Assembly: GCF_048323755.1 (NCBI RefSeq)
Contig: NZ_JBLWFS010000011.1
Span: forward strand, 1-64,000
Source: Alkalihalobacterium sp048323755
GTDB lineage: Bacteria; Bacillota; Bacilli; Bacillales; Bacillaceae_F
DNA: 64,000 nucleotides
Direction of reading: 5' to 3'
Of this stretch, positions 24,233 to 33,315 are shown one piece after another; the first letter of the stretch is position 1; each line of letters opens with the position of its first letter. The notes below the pieces were generated by a model. It did no database searches and had not been told where the DNA came from. It saw nothing but the letters and a program-made list of their open reading frames with translations. The position numbers and the translations under genes were made by a program.

Positions 24233-24328
24233 ATGACTTCTGAAGAGATGTACCAATGGGTTTTAGCCCTGGAACTAGAAGGTTTAGTCAAACCAGGAAC
24301 TTCAGATTTGTATATGCCGCCTCTATAA
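24233..24328 (+). CDS. Possible small protein (31 aa)
   Basis: An ATG at 24233 opens a 31-codon frame, MTSEEMYQWVLALELEGLVK followed by a Pro/Gly-containing end (PGTSDLYMPPL), and a strong terminator lies 8 bp after the stop. The amino-acid composition looks protein-like, but the upstream ribosome binding site (AGGT, about 11 nt) is poor. It might instead be the remnant C-terminus of a decayed gene. I recognise no family. Confidence 0.3.
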   Translation: MTSEEMYQWVLALELEGLVKPGTSDLYMPPL

Positions 24329-24335
24329 TTAATTT

Positions 24336-24378
24336 TTAAAAAACGAACCTTCTGTTTTCAGAGGGTTCGTTTTTTTAT
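24336..24378. terminator. Bidirectional terminator
   Basis: AAAAAACGAACC pairs with GGTTCGTTTTTT, giving a 12-bp stem with A- and T-runs on both sides. It can end the small plus-strand frame and the convergent chemoreceptor gene. Confidence 0.85.
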
Positions 24379-24406
24379 TAGGATACAAAACGGTGGCTAC
24401 ACTTTG

Positions 24407-26188
24407 CTATCTAGTGATTTTTTTCGAGTCGTTAGTATCAACATCTGAAGAAGTCTCACTTTTTCTATACCTCGTCTTTTCCGTTTGATCCGTTTTCTTC
24501 TCATACATAAACTGGTCGAGAATTGAGCGTAAAGCTTCTGCCATCTTATTTAAGGAAGTGGATGTGGATACAATATCTTCCATAGAAGCTAATGTTTCCT
24601 CTGAAGCGGCACTGACATTTGCAGCATTTTCAGCATTTGAACTTGCGATATTTGCAATATTTTCAATAGCTTGCATAAGACCTTGTGATTGAGAAACCAT
24701 TTGTTGCGAGACAGAAGTCAGTTGTTGAATTTGAGCAGAAATGGTATCAATAGTGCCAAATATAAGGTTGAACTTTGCTTCTGTTTCAGCTGCTAACTCC
24801 ATGCCAGCTTCTACTTTCGCTGTTACTCCGCCGATCATATCAACGGATTCCTTCGTATCACTTTGAATATGTTGGACAATTTGGCGAATTTCAATTGTAG
24901 AATGTGCAGATTGTTCTGCCAGTTTTTTAACCTCGTTTGCCACAACAGCAAATCCTCGTCCATGATCCCCTGCTCGGGCTGCTTCAATCCCTGCATTAAT
25001 AGCCAATAAATTCGTCTGTTCTGCAATAGTACTGATCATTTCTAAGATGGCACCGATTTTTGTGGAACGTTGATACAACTGCTTAATGACTTCATCTGAC
25101 TGTTCTACAGAATGACGAATAGATCCCATTCCATCTACCGTTTGTTTTACAAGCATTTGTCCCTCATTAGCATATTGAATTGATGTATTTGCTCCATTAG
25201 AAATATGTTTAGAGTACTCAGCCAGGTCTTGAATTCCTGCTGCCAATTGTTCAAGCGCAATCACACATTCATTTGTAGATGTTGTTTGTAATTCTGTTCC
25301 TTTGGCAATATCATCAATCGATACCGAGACGTATTCAGTTGCTTCTGATGTCTGCTCGGAACTAACGGCTAATTGTTGAGCTGAATGATTTACTTGGACC
25401 GAATGATCACTAATTTGCTTCATTACCGTTCGCAAATGTTCACTCATCCTTTGAAAAGCCTGATATAAATCAACAACTTCATCATTCCCCTTAAAAACTT
25501 CCTCTGTTGACGTTATCTTACCTCCAGCAATTTCATTAGCCATTTTTGATAGTCGAATTAACGGCTTAGAAATCATATTTGAAGCAACTAGTCCGATACA
25601 TAGAGAAAAAATAATACCGACAATACTAATTATTAAAACAAGGTTCAACGTCCGACTTACAGAGTGTTCGGTGTTTTGGATATGTAACGTTAATTCGTTT
25701 TCAATCGTATTCGAAAACTTTGTAGTTGCTTCCAACATTTCTTGCTCAATTGGGATTATTTCTTCACTCACCATTTCATAAGCTCTTCTCTGTTGAACAA
25801 AGAAGAATTGTCTTGCTTCTGTTGTACTTATTTTTAATTCTTCGTTTAAACGAAGAATGGTGTCGAGGTGTTTTTCCGCCTCATCTGAAATATCCCTTGT
25901 CTTCATTTCCCCAATCACTTGATGGATGGACTCATTCGCTTCTTCTAAGTTTTTTATTAGATAAGGATCACTAGAAAGAAAGTATCCTCTTAAACTAGTA
26001 CTTTGCTCATTTACTAGGCGTTCAATACTTATAGACATCGCATTCATTTCTGAATTGGTTTCTAACAAACTTTGATAATTTTGATTAACTTCTGTCATTT
26101 GGTAAAATGTAATTCCTGAGACGACGATCAAAAACAATGCAATAGTTGCAAAACTAAGTAATAACTTTTTCCGAACTGTTAATCTCAT
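24407..26188 (-). CDS. Methyl-accepting chemotaxis protein
   Basis: A 593-residue transmembrane chemoreceptor. It has a first membrane helix (about 8-30), a ~145-residue all-helical extracellular sensor of the four-helix-bundle/CHASE3 type, a second helix (about 182-205), a HAMP domain (205-258) and a long coiled-coil signalling domain. Its conserved hairpin tip is EQTNLLAINAGIEAARAGDHGRGFAVVANEVKKLAEQS (about 391-428); Gly replaces the usual Ala after NLLAIN. The ligand is unknown. The C-terminus is a charged tail without a CheR-binding pentapeptide. The gene stands alone, 650 bp from its upstream neighbour. Confidence 0.9.
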   Translation of the reverse strand: MRLTVRKKLLLSFATIALFLIVVSGITFYQMTEVNQNYQSLLETNSEMNAMSISIERLVNEQSTSLRGYFLSSDPYLIKNLEEANESIHQVIGEMKTRDISDEAEKHLDTILRLNEELKISTTEARQFFFVQQRRAYEMVSEEIIPIEQEMLEATTKFSNTIENELTLHIQNTEHSVSRTLNLVLIISIVGIIFSLCIGLVASNMISKPLIRLSKMANEIAGGKITSTEEVFKGNDEVVDLYQAFQRMSEHLRTVMKQISDHSVQVNHSAQQLAVSSEQTSEATEYVSVSIDDIAKGTELQTTSTNECVIALEQLAAGIQDLAEYSKHISNGANTSIQYANEGQMLVKQTVDGMGSIRHSVEQSDEVIKQLYQRSTKIGAILEMISTIAEQTNLLAINAGIEAARAGDHGRGFAVVANEVKKLAEQSAHSTIEIRQIVQHIQSDTKESVDMIGGVTAKVEAGMELAAETEAKFNLIFGTIDTISAQIQQLTSVSQQMVSQSQGLMQAIENIANIASSNAENAANVSAASEETLASMEDIVSTSTSLNKMAEALRSILDQFMYEKKTDQTEKTRYRKSETSSDVDTNDSKKITR

Positions 26189-26536
26189 CTATAACACCTT
26201 CCACATCTTGGGCTTCTCTACAGTTTTCTCACTCTAGTAGTATAGCACTATAACAATTGGAACAGTATACCAATGGCCAAGTTGTTCATACATCTTTTCA
26301 AACCCTTAACAATCTTAATAAATAAAACCGTTGATAAATCTAGGTTTTATACATAACACAATTTAATAATCAGGATTGTAAATTTTTTCTTAATTTTATA
26401 TTAATATAGATAGTGGACTGGTCTTGGTATCGATGCAGGAAGTAGACTAATGGTGTAATTGATCAAGGAAGTGAAACCCTTTGATGAGAAAAACGCTGCA
26501 AACTTGTTACTGACGTTAGCGAGGACGCCTATTTAG

Positions 26537-26678
26537 TTTTAACGGACTGAGATGTCCTTATTTGCTTATTATCACTAAGAATTGTCGTTAATATTAGTAA
26601 ATAGAGGCTTCTGAGTCCTCTAAATAAAGAAAAAGGTCCTTTTGCATAGCAATAAGGGCCTGTGTGTCCGCTAATTTC
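26537..26678. repeat. Dispersed nested palindromic repeat, copy 1
   Basis: The segment contains a GGACTGAGATGTCCTTATTT arm (from 26543), an inverted arm AAATAGAGGCTTCTGAGTCC (26599-26618), and a further 3' arm AAGGGCCTGTGTGTCCGC (26654-26671). The last ~95 bp aligns with the 3' part of the element at 50301-50493. It has no coding capacity. The rest of this 650-bp intergenic region (26189-26536 and 26679-26800) shows no gene or clear site. Confidence 0.6.
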
Positions 26679-26800
26679 TTCCCAGCATATAAGGTGGAAC
26701 TAGCGTCGACGTTTGCTAGAAAAATAGAAAGAAAGACCCGGCAATACACAATGTAAGCTCAATAAATCAAACCGAAAAGTTACCGCCGCCTCTGCTGCAT

Positions 26801-26828
26801 AAAAAAAAGCTGACGTAAAGTCAGCTTC
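26801..26828 (-). terminator. Rho-independent terminator of the aldehyde dehydrogenase gene
   Basis: On the minus strand AAGCTGAC pairs with GTCAGCTT around a TTTAC loop and is followed by a run of T residues, 13 bp after the stop codon. Confidence 0.85.
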
Positions 26829-26841
26829 CCTTGTATGTTTC

Positions 26842-28215
26842 TTATTTCATAATTCGTTTTAGCAGTTTTAATCCACCTTTAGCTTTATGATACCTTAGTG
26901 GAATATCCATTTTAGTAGATTGGTGTAATATTCCTTTATCATGTGAAAACGCATCAAAGCTGTATTTTCCATGGTAAGCGCCCATGCCACTTGAACCTAC
27001 TCCGCCGAATGGTAATTGCGACGTTCCAACATGGTAGATGACATCGTTAATACAACCGCCACCAAATGATAAATGAGTGACTATATTTTGCTCAGTCTTT
27101 TTGTTTTCTGTAAAAAGGTAAAGAGCCAATGGATTCGGACGTTTCCGTACCATCTCAATGACCTCTTGTTCCGTTTCATATTCAAAAACGGGTAAGATTG
27201 GCCCAAAGATTTCCTCTTCCATTACTTTGGAGTCCCATGAGACATGATCCAGTATCGTCGGTTCGATAAAACGCCGTTCTCGAATGGAGTTTCCGCCAAA
27301 GAGAATCCTCCCATCTTCCATATATCCAGTTAGACGATCGAAATGCCTTTCATTAACGACCATAGGAAAATCTGAATTCCGAGAAACATCTTTACCGAAT
27401 TGGTCCTTAATTTGTTCATACAATTTGTTTAAAAAGGGTTCTTTTACACTTTTATGCACGAGTAAGTAATCTGGAGCCACACATGTTTGCCCGGCATTTG
27501 TAAATTTCCCCCACGCAATCCGTTTCGCTGCTATATCTAATTTTGCATCTTCATGTATAATCGTAGGACTTTTCCCGCCTAATTCAAGAGTAATTGGTGT
27601 TAAATGCTTTGCGGCAGCTGCCATAACTACTTTTCCAACTGCAACGCTACCTGTAAAGAAGATGTGGTCAAAGTTAAGAGCAAGTAACGCTGTGCTCGTT
27701 TCTACGTCTCCTTCAACGACTGCTACATATTGTTCCTCAAACGTTTGTTGTAAAAAGTGTGCAAGAACAGCAGATGTGTGCGGTGTTAATTCTGACGGTT
27801 TAATAACAGCACAACACCCTGCAGCGATTGCCCCAATTAACGGTGCTATTGTTAATTGCACCGGATAATTCCACGGTGAAATAATAAGCGAAACCCCATA
27901 CGGTTGCGGATAAATATAGCTGTCTGAACCGACGTGGGTCATTGGCGTTTTTACCTTACGTGGCTTTGCCCAGCCTTTTACATGCTTAATCGTTTCTGAT
28001 ATCTCACTGTAAAGAACGCCCATTTCAGTAAGGTACGCTTCAAAGTCTGATTTATTGAGATCCTTGCGAAGTGCTTCACTAAGCTTCTTTTCATTGGCTT
28101 TAAGAGCTTTTTTTAATTTCTTAAGTTGTTTAATTCGAAAATTGATATCATGGGTTACACCGCTATAAAAATAATCTTTTTGCATATGAAGAAGGTTTTC
28201 GTACGATTTGCTCAT
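26842..28215 (-). CDS. Aldehyde dehydrogenase (class 3 type)
   Basis: A 457-residue NAD(P)-dependent aldehyde dehydrogenase of the short, class-3/YwdH-like group. Catalytic residues are Glu211 in LELGGKSP and Cys245 in NAGQTCVAPDY; the cofactor region FTGSVAVGK is at 187-195. The C-terminus is basic (LKLLKRIMK), as in fatty-aldehyde dehydrogenases that associate with membranes. The likely substrate is a medium- or long-chain aldehyde, by family. The start follows ATAGGGGGG. It is monocistronic. Confidence 0.88.
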   Translation of the reverse strand: MSKSYENLLHMQKDYFYSGVTHDINFRIKQLKKLKKALKANEKKLSEALRKDLNKSDFEAYLTEMGVLYSEISETIKHVKGWAKPRKVKTPMTHVGSDSYIYPQPYGVSLIISPWNYPVQLTIAPLIGAIAAGCCAVIKPSELTPHTSAVLAHFLQQTFEEQYVAVVEGDVETSTALLALNFDHIFFTGSVAVGKVVMAAAAKHLTPITLELGGKSPTIIHEDAKLDIAAKRIAWGKFTNAGQTCVAPDYLLVHKSVKEPFLNKLYEQIKDQFGKDVSRNSDFPMVVNERHFDRLTGYMEDGRILFGGNSIRERRFIEPTILDHVSWDSKVMEEEIFGPILPVFEYETEQEVIEMVRKRPNPLALYLFTENKKTEQNIVTHLSFGGGCINDVIYHVGTSQLPFGGVGSSGMGAYHGKYSFDAFSHDKGILHQSTKMDIPLRYHKAKGGLKLLKRIMK

Positions 28216-28305
28216 TTGTTAAACCCCCTATCCAATAATTATCGACAACTTTATGTTATCATCTCTCATTCAAAACTGCTTCTTTAACAGCTTGGAATAA
28301 GCCAA

Positions 28306-28941
28306 TTATTTACGCCCGTAATCGGCTTTAATTTCGCCCCATAATTCTGTATGCCATTTTAGGATTGGGTTTTTGTACGTATTTGTTTTCAACCATTTTT
28401 CAGCGCGTTCAACCAGAGACCAGATATACTCTGTGTCTTTATCACGCTTTAAGCTCGAGTTTACCTTTTTATCTCGTACCCACTTCATCGCTGTTTTCGA
28501 GTCAGAGTAAATCGGTGTTGTATCTTTTCCTTGTTGTTTTAACCACGCAAGTCCATGTACGATCGCTAAAAACTCACCCATATTGTTTGTTCCTATATGT
28601 ATTTCTGGATGAGAAAACAGAATTTCCCCTGTTTTGGTGTGCACACCTTTATACTCAACAATACCAGGGTTGCCTCTGCAGCCTACATCGACTGATACGC
28701 TATCCCATACAACATCACCAACTGCTTCTTCTTTTCCTTTCGCAGTGGGCTTCTTAGTAAAAGACGTTTTTTTTGCCGGAGCCTTCCCGTTAGAAAGAGC
28801 AGCTTCTGCGTCTGCTTTACTTTCAAATGACTTAAATCTAGCGCCTTGAAATCCTTTTACTTGCGCTTCGCATTCCGCCCACGTGTTGAATATTCCAGTT
28901 TTTCTCCCGCTCCATACCACATAATATTTCTTTTTTGCCAA
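28306..28941 (-). CDS. rnhA: Ribonuclease HI with N-terminal hybrid-binding domain
   Basis: A 211-residue enzyme that degrades RNA in RNA-DNA hybrids. The N-terminal hybrid-binding domain (KKYYVVWSGRKTGIFNTW, residues 4-50) is followed by a Ser/Lys/Thr linker and the catalytic domain. The four acidic residues are in SVDVGCRGNPG, NNMGEFLAIVHGL, IYSDSKTAM and the C-terminal KADYGRK. The sequence is very close to remembered B. halodurans RNase H1, including its last residues (GEIKADYGRK). The start is TTG at 28941 behind CTGGAG, which gives the same MAK-K-KYYVVW N-terminus as that enzyme. Confidence 0.93.
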   Translation of the reverse strand: MAKKKYYVVWSGRKTGIFNTWAECEAQVKGFQGARFKSFESKADAEAALSNGKAPAKKTSFTKKPTAKGKEEAVGDVVWDSVSVDVGCRGNPGIVEYKGVHTKTGEILFSHPEIHIGTNNMGEFLAIVHGLAWLKQQGKDTTPIYSDSKTAMKWVRDKKVNSSLKRDKDTEYIWSLVERAEKWLKTNTYKNPILKWHTELWGEIKADYGRK

Positions 28942-28991
28942 GACATTCACTCCAGACTATATTTATAATTTTATTAAGTGATTTTAATGAT

Positions 28992-30350
28992 CTAATTACT
29001 CACTTTTACAGCAAATTTTCTTTGAACGACCACTAATCGATACAACAAGGCGATCGCACAACACCCCAGACCTGCAATCAATCCTACCCAATATCCATAT
29101 GGACCGAGTGGTGTAAAATTAGCAGTGATATAACCCGTCGGAAGACCGATGATCCAAAAAGAAACTAAAGCCATGACGAATGGAATATTTACGTCTTTGT
29201 ACCCTCTCAATGCGCCTTGAATTGGGGTCGCTAATGCATCTGATATTTGGAAGAAAATCGCATACAATAGGAACTGCTTAATTAATAGTAACACCGCTGG
29301 ATCATTCGAATATAAGCCAGCTACTGGACCTCTTGTCACATATAAAATTAAGGAGGCAACGAGCGAAAATAAGACGGCAAACCCTATTCCTAAATAACTG
29401 TATTGTTTGGCATCTTGTAATCTCTTGGCCCCCACTTCATACCCTACAGCAATTGTTAAAGCAAATGCTACACTCATCGGTATCATATAAAGTAACGAAG
29501 CGAAATTAATGGCGGCTTGGTGAGCCGCAATGGTTTCAGTATTAAACTGACTCATCAGTAATGTGACTGCAGCAAAAATACTCGTTTCAAAAAAGATCGT
29601 AAATCCAATCGGTAACCCTAGTAAAAGTAACTCTTTCCACGAGGAAAAGGAAACGCGGAAGAACGTTTTGAATATATTGTATTCTGAAAAGGGACGAACT
29701 TTTATAACGAAAAAGAATGCGATCCCTAATATAAACCAATACGTGATTGAAGAGGCATATCCTGCTCCTACTCCACCTAATCTCGGAAAACCAAAATGAC
29801 CAAAAATGAGAATATAGTTAAAGAACACATTAATCGGTAAGGCTAAAAGGGTAATGATCATCGTAACACGCGTTTGACCGAGTGAATCAAAAAAACAACG
29901 CAGCACGGTATATAAAAATAACGGTAATATACCAAATGATAATCCGATTAAATAATGCTTGGCAATTCTTCTTACCTCATCTGTCAAACTCATTGCGTTG
30001 AGTATTGGATTAAGAGAAATGATTCCCGCAACAATAATGACAATGACAATTGCAATAGATAAGTACGTCGCTTGTATAACGGAAAAAGGGATCTTATCGT
30101 ACTTCTCTGCTCCTATATCTTGCGCTAGGATTGGCGTTAAAGCCATTAATATACCGACAAGTCCGGTAAATACCGGTAACCATATACTTGAACCGATCGC
30201 AACACCCGCTAGATCATTCGCCCCTGCTTGTCCTGACATCACGGTATCAAAAAAGTTCATCCCATAAAGACCTAATTGCGTAATTAGGATCGGGATCAGT
30301 ATATACATTAACAGTCTTAACTTTTCTTGCCATGTTTTGGTTTGTTTCAT
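28992..30350 (-). CDS. MATE family efflux transporter
   Basis: A 452-residue, 12-helix protein of the NorM branch of the MATE family, with PILITQLGLYGMNFFDTVMSG (about 20-40) in the first half and the pseudo-repeat PIGFTIFFETSIFAAVTLLMSQFN (about 246-270) in the second half. These proteins export cationic drugs or metabolites against Na+ or H+; the substrate is not predictable. The ribosome binding site is weak. It lies 41 bp upstream of the RNase H gene with no terminator seen between them, so co-transcription is possible. Confidence 0.87.
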   Translation of the reverse strand: MKQTKTWQEKLRLLMYILIPILITQLGLYGMNFFDTVMSGQAGANDLAGVAIGSSIWLPVFTGLVGILMALTPILAQDIGAEKYDKIPFSVIQATYLSIAIVIVIIVAGIISLNPILNAMSLTDEVRRIAKHYLIGLSFGILPLFLYTVLRCFFDSLGQTRVTMIITLLALPINVFFNYILIFGHFGFPRLGGVGAGYASSITYWFILGIAFFFVIKVRPFSEYNIFKTFFRVSFSSWKELLLLGLPIGFTIFFETSIFAAVTLLMSQFNTETIAAHQAAINFASLLYMIPMSVAFALTIAVGYEVGAKRLQDAKQYSYLGIGFAVLFSLVASLILYVTRGPVAGLYSNDPAVLLLIKQFLLYAIFFQISDALATPIQGALRGYKDVNIPFVMALVSFWIIGLPTGYITANFTPLGPYGYWVGLIAGLGCCAIALLYRLVVVQRKFAVKVSN

Positions 30351-30456
30351 GATGTGACCAACTTTCTCTATCGAACATTATGTACCTATATTATTACAAC
30401 GAACTTATTCCTTAATGTCTAGCAAATACTACTTAATTATTTATACATTTCTCATT

Positions 30457-30518
30457 AAAAAGGGTAGCAGGTACCACCAGTGCTTTAAAGCGCTAGTGGT
30501 ACCTGCTACCTCTTTTTA
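30457..30518. terminator. Large palindromic terminator
   Basis: GGTAGCAGGTACCAC and GTGGTACCTGCTACC form the outer arms of a ~46-bp almost perfect palindrome (30464-30509), flanked by A- and T-runs. It immediately follows the stop of the chemoreceptor gene at 30520 and is usable in both directions. Confidence 0.85.
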
Positions 30519-30519
30519 T

Positions 30520-32238
30520 TTATTTGAGGCGGAACTTGTCTACATGGCTTTCTAACTCATTGGAGAGCGCGGATAAATCACCAACATGCTTAACCATATT
30601 TTTCAGTGACTCACACTGTTCTTCTGATGATGCCGCAACTTCTTCAGCAATGGACGATGTATGTTCTGTTACCTTTGATATATGAACAATTGCTTCTTCT
30701 ACTTTTCTGACATCACTATGCAATTCATTAAACAGTTTTTCTAGTTCTTTTGTATCCGCCTCTGTATGATTGGCTTTTTCTACAATAACATTTAAAGATT
30801 GACCAACTTTATCAATTAAGTTCACTTGTGCTTGAACTCCTTGTAAATTCATTTCCATCGATTGGACAGTCTCTTTAGTCTCGGATTGTATATCATTAAT
30901 CACATGAATGATTTCTTCTGCTGATCGGGCAGACTGTTCTGCCAGCTTTCTTACCTCATCTGCAACTACTGCGAACCCTTTGCCATTTTCCCCCGCTCGT
31001 GCTGCCTCTATTGCTGCGTTTAAAGCTAACAAATTGGTCTGATTGGCAATATCTGAAATAACATGAATGATGTTACCAACTTCATCTGAACGTTTCGATA
31101 GTGATTGAATGGTAGCCGTCGTACCTTTTACGTTTTCTATCACTTGGTTTAAATGATGAATTGTATCATGAATTTGACTTTTTCCTTGTTCCGCCTGTGT
31201 TACTGAAATTTTAGCATCCTCCACTGTTCTAACCATCTGGGCAGACCCTTGGTTTAACTTTTCTGTCGCTTCTCTCATCATCACTACAACTGTATTAGCT
31301 TCCACAGATTGTTCAGTAGTCCCGGTTGCGGTTTCAATCATTGCTTGAGAAGTTTGTACAGCCATCGCCTCCGTAACTTCAGCACCATGTAAGAGGTCGT
31401 TTGACGATTGATTTAATGTATGCGCTGAATTTCTAATATCATGGATCATTAGATGTAAGTCATCGATCATAACCTGTACTGCATTTGCTAGTTTACCAAT
31501 CTCATCTTTGCGATTTTCATTTATTTTTAAAGTTAAATCACCTTGACTTATTTTTTCTACTTGTTTTGTTAATCGAGTAAGAGGTTTAGTAATAACGGTT
31601 GAAATCCAAAAAATCAAACCTAATCCAATCACTAACAAACTAACCGTTGTAAGCAGCATTTTCCTTTGACTTTCTAGTAAATAACTATAGATTTCAGAAG
31701 CATCAAAATCCACTCCTAAGATCCCAAGCAGTTGCCCATTTCCTGATTTAATTGGTACATAAGTAGATAAGAGAGCTCCATATTCAACCGAGTTTGTTAA
31801 TTCTCCTTCTACTACCTCTCCCGTCTCAAATGCCTCCAAAAGGGCGGGGAATTCTGTAATATCCTCTTCTTCACCTAACTCAGATGCATCTTCAGATCCG
31901 ATTGGCATCCCATCTACTAAATAATAATAAATCGATTGCTCACTATCCGTTTTATTCATTGTGTAAATATATTTAACACCGTTAGCTTCCCTAATATTAT
32001 TTAGCTGGTTTCTTAATTCAAAATAATAGTCTGTCTCGCGATTTGCTTCTACCAATTTTGCATATTCTTCAAGGTCGATACTATTAACAGCATGTTCAGC
32101 TATACTCTCAGCTTGTTCACTAATCGAATCAATAACTAAGTTATAAGAAGATTGAAACATGATGAAACCTATGGTTGAACCTAATACTAAAAATAAAAAT
32201 GAAAAAAGAACCACCATTTTAAACTTTATACTATTCAT
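30520..32238 (-). CDS. Methyl-accepting chemotaxis protein (Cache-type sensor)
   Basis: A 572-residue chemoreceptor. A first membrane helix (about 8-28) leads into a ~150-residue extracytoplasmic sensor with Cache-like features (YIYTMNKTDSEQSIYYYLVDG, YVPIKSGNGQLLGILGVDFDASEI). A second helix (about 192-212), HAMP and the signalling domain follow, with the conserved tip NQTNLLALNAAIEAARAGENGKGFAVVADEVRKLAEQS. The start is the ATG at 32238, 9 nt after GAAGGAG; two earlier in-frame starts overlap that site. The ligand is unknown. The gene is monocistronic with a palindromic terminator. Confidence 0.9.
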   Translation of the reverse strand: MNSIKFKMVVLFSFLFLVLGSTIGFIMFQSSYNLVIDSISEQAESIAEHAVNSIDLEEYAKLVEANRETDYYFELRNQLNNIREANGVKYIYTMNKTDSEQSIYYYLVDGMPIGSEDASELGEEEDITEFPALLEAFETGEVVEGELTNSVEYGALLSTYVPIKSGNGQLLGILGVDFDASEIYSYLLESQRKMLLTTVSLLVIGLGLIFWISTVITKPLTRLTKQVEKISQGDLTLKINENRKDEIGKLANAVQVMIDDLHLMIHDIRNSAHTLNQSSNDLLHGAEVTEAMAVQTSQAMIETATGTTEQSVEANTVVVMMREATEKLNQGSAQMVRTVEDAKISVTQAEQGKSQIHDTIHHLNQVIENVKGTTATIQSLSKRSDEVGNIIHVISDIANQTNLLALNAAIEAARAGENGKGFAVVADEVRKLAEQSARSAEEIIHVINDIQSETKETVQSMEMNLQGVQAQVNLIDKVGQSLNVIVEKANHTEADTKELEKLFNELHSDVRKVEEAIVHISKVTEHTSSIAEEVAASSEEQCESLKNMVKHVGDLSALSNELESHVDKFRLK

Positions 32239-32389
32239 CTTCATATACTCCTTCAAGGTGTTTTTTCTACGAAAAACTACATTTCTACATCCATTATATA
32301 GAAAATATTAGAAATATCTACTATTTAAATATTTATTTAAAAAGCTGGTGTGACTGTTAGCTAAGTTAAAGTTAAGCTAATCAAAATAC

Positions 32390-32431
32390 AAAAAAATCGT
32401 ATAGGAATTATAATTCCCATACGATTTTTTG
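32390..32431. terminator. Bidirectional hairpin terminator
   Basis: AAAAAATCGTAT and ATACGATTTTTT flank GGGAATTATAATTCCC-like sequence, giving a long stem with terminal T-run on either strand. It ends the acyltransferase transcript on the minus strand. Confidence 0.8.
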
Positions 32432-32508
32432 TAATTGTAATTACTTTTTAATATTGTGAGACGTTCATCACTTTTAACTCTTAAACGAACAATGATGATT
32501 GCTCTATT

Positions 32509-33228
32509 TTACCTCTTTAATTGCTGTTCTTGAACAACATCCCTAACATGATTAGCGATTTCTTTTACATCCATATCTTTATACTGTTCGGCATAGATCG
32601 GCTTCGCAATTTTTAAGTCGACAGTCCCAGGTTGGATTAGCTTTTTTTCTTCAAACAATTTATAGGAACCATTAATTGAAATGGGCACAATTGGAACACC
32701 TGATTGTAAAGCAAGCCTGAAACTCCCTGCTTTAAACCGTCCCATTTCCTTTCCTTTACTTCTCGTACCTTCTGGAAAAATGACTAAGGAATGACCGTTT
32801 CGTAACAGATTTGCACCTTCATCTATTGCTTGAAGTGACTGTCTGCGATCTTTTCGTTGCATAAATACACAATTGATCACTGTCATCCACTGCCCCACAA
32901 TCGGAACCTTTTTTACTTCTTCCTTGGATATAAATCCCTTGGGCTTATCGATATAACCTAACAACAATGGAATATCAAAATCGCCTTGATGGTTTGAAAC
33001 AAATAATACAGCACCCTGTTTCGGAACATTTTCTAATCCTTCTACGTTCACTTTCGCTCCTGCTAGCTTAACGAGCGAACGAGACCAACGCTTGGGCATC
33101 GCACCTGATATTTGGTCTCTTTCTTCGACGGGAATTGATTTGTTGAGTCGCATCATTTTCCACAACGTTGGTAAACTATAAATTAAATAAAGGGCTAAGT
33201 AAATCACCCAGATGATCGTTCGTATCAT
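32509..33228 (-). CDS. plsC: 1-acyl-sn-glycerol-3-phosphate acyltransferase (PlsC type)
   Basis: A 239-residue membrane-associated acyltransferase. The N-terminal hydrophobic helix (about 5-22) precedes the LPLAT motifs: NHQGDFD (HX4D, His80/Asp85), the motif II region around CVFMQRKDRRQS, FPEGTRS (151-157) and VPIVPISINGSYKLF. It is predicted to convert lysophosphatidate to phosphatidate in phospholipid synthesis. Bacilli may have several such paralogues, so whether this is the housekeeping enzyme is open. The start follows GGAGGG. The penicillin acylase gene lies 87 bp upstream on the same strand. Confidence 0.87.
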   Translation of the reverse strand: MIRTIIWVIYLALYLIYSLPTLWKMMRLNKSIPVEERDQISGAMPKRWSRSLVKLAGAKVNVEGLENVPKQGAVLFVSNHQGDFDIPLLLGYIDKPKGFISKEEVKKVPIVGQWMTVINCVFMQRKDRRQSLQAIDEGANLLRNGHSLVIFPEGTRSKGKEMGRFKAGSFRLALQSGVPIVPISINGSYKLFEEKKLIQPGTVDLKIAKPIYAEQYKDMDVKEIANHVRDVVQEQQLKR

Positions 33229-33315
33229 GATGTACCCTCCACTCTATTCTTCCGAGAGTAATTATAGCAGAAAAATAAAGTAAGAGAGTAGTTCAAAAAT
33301 GTGTAAAATTCTTTC

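Noticed and set aside
28365..28757. 130-codon open frame on the plus strand
   Set aside because: It is antisense to the RNase H gene, whose catalytic residues are all intact; the frame lacks a ribosome binding site.
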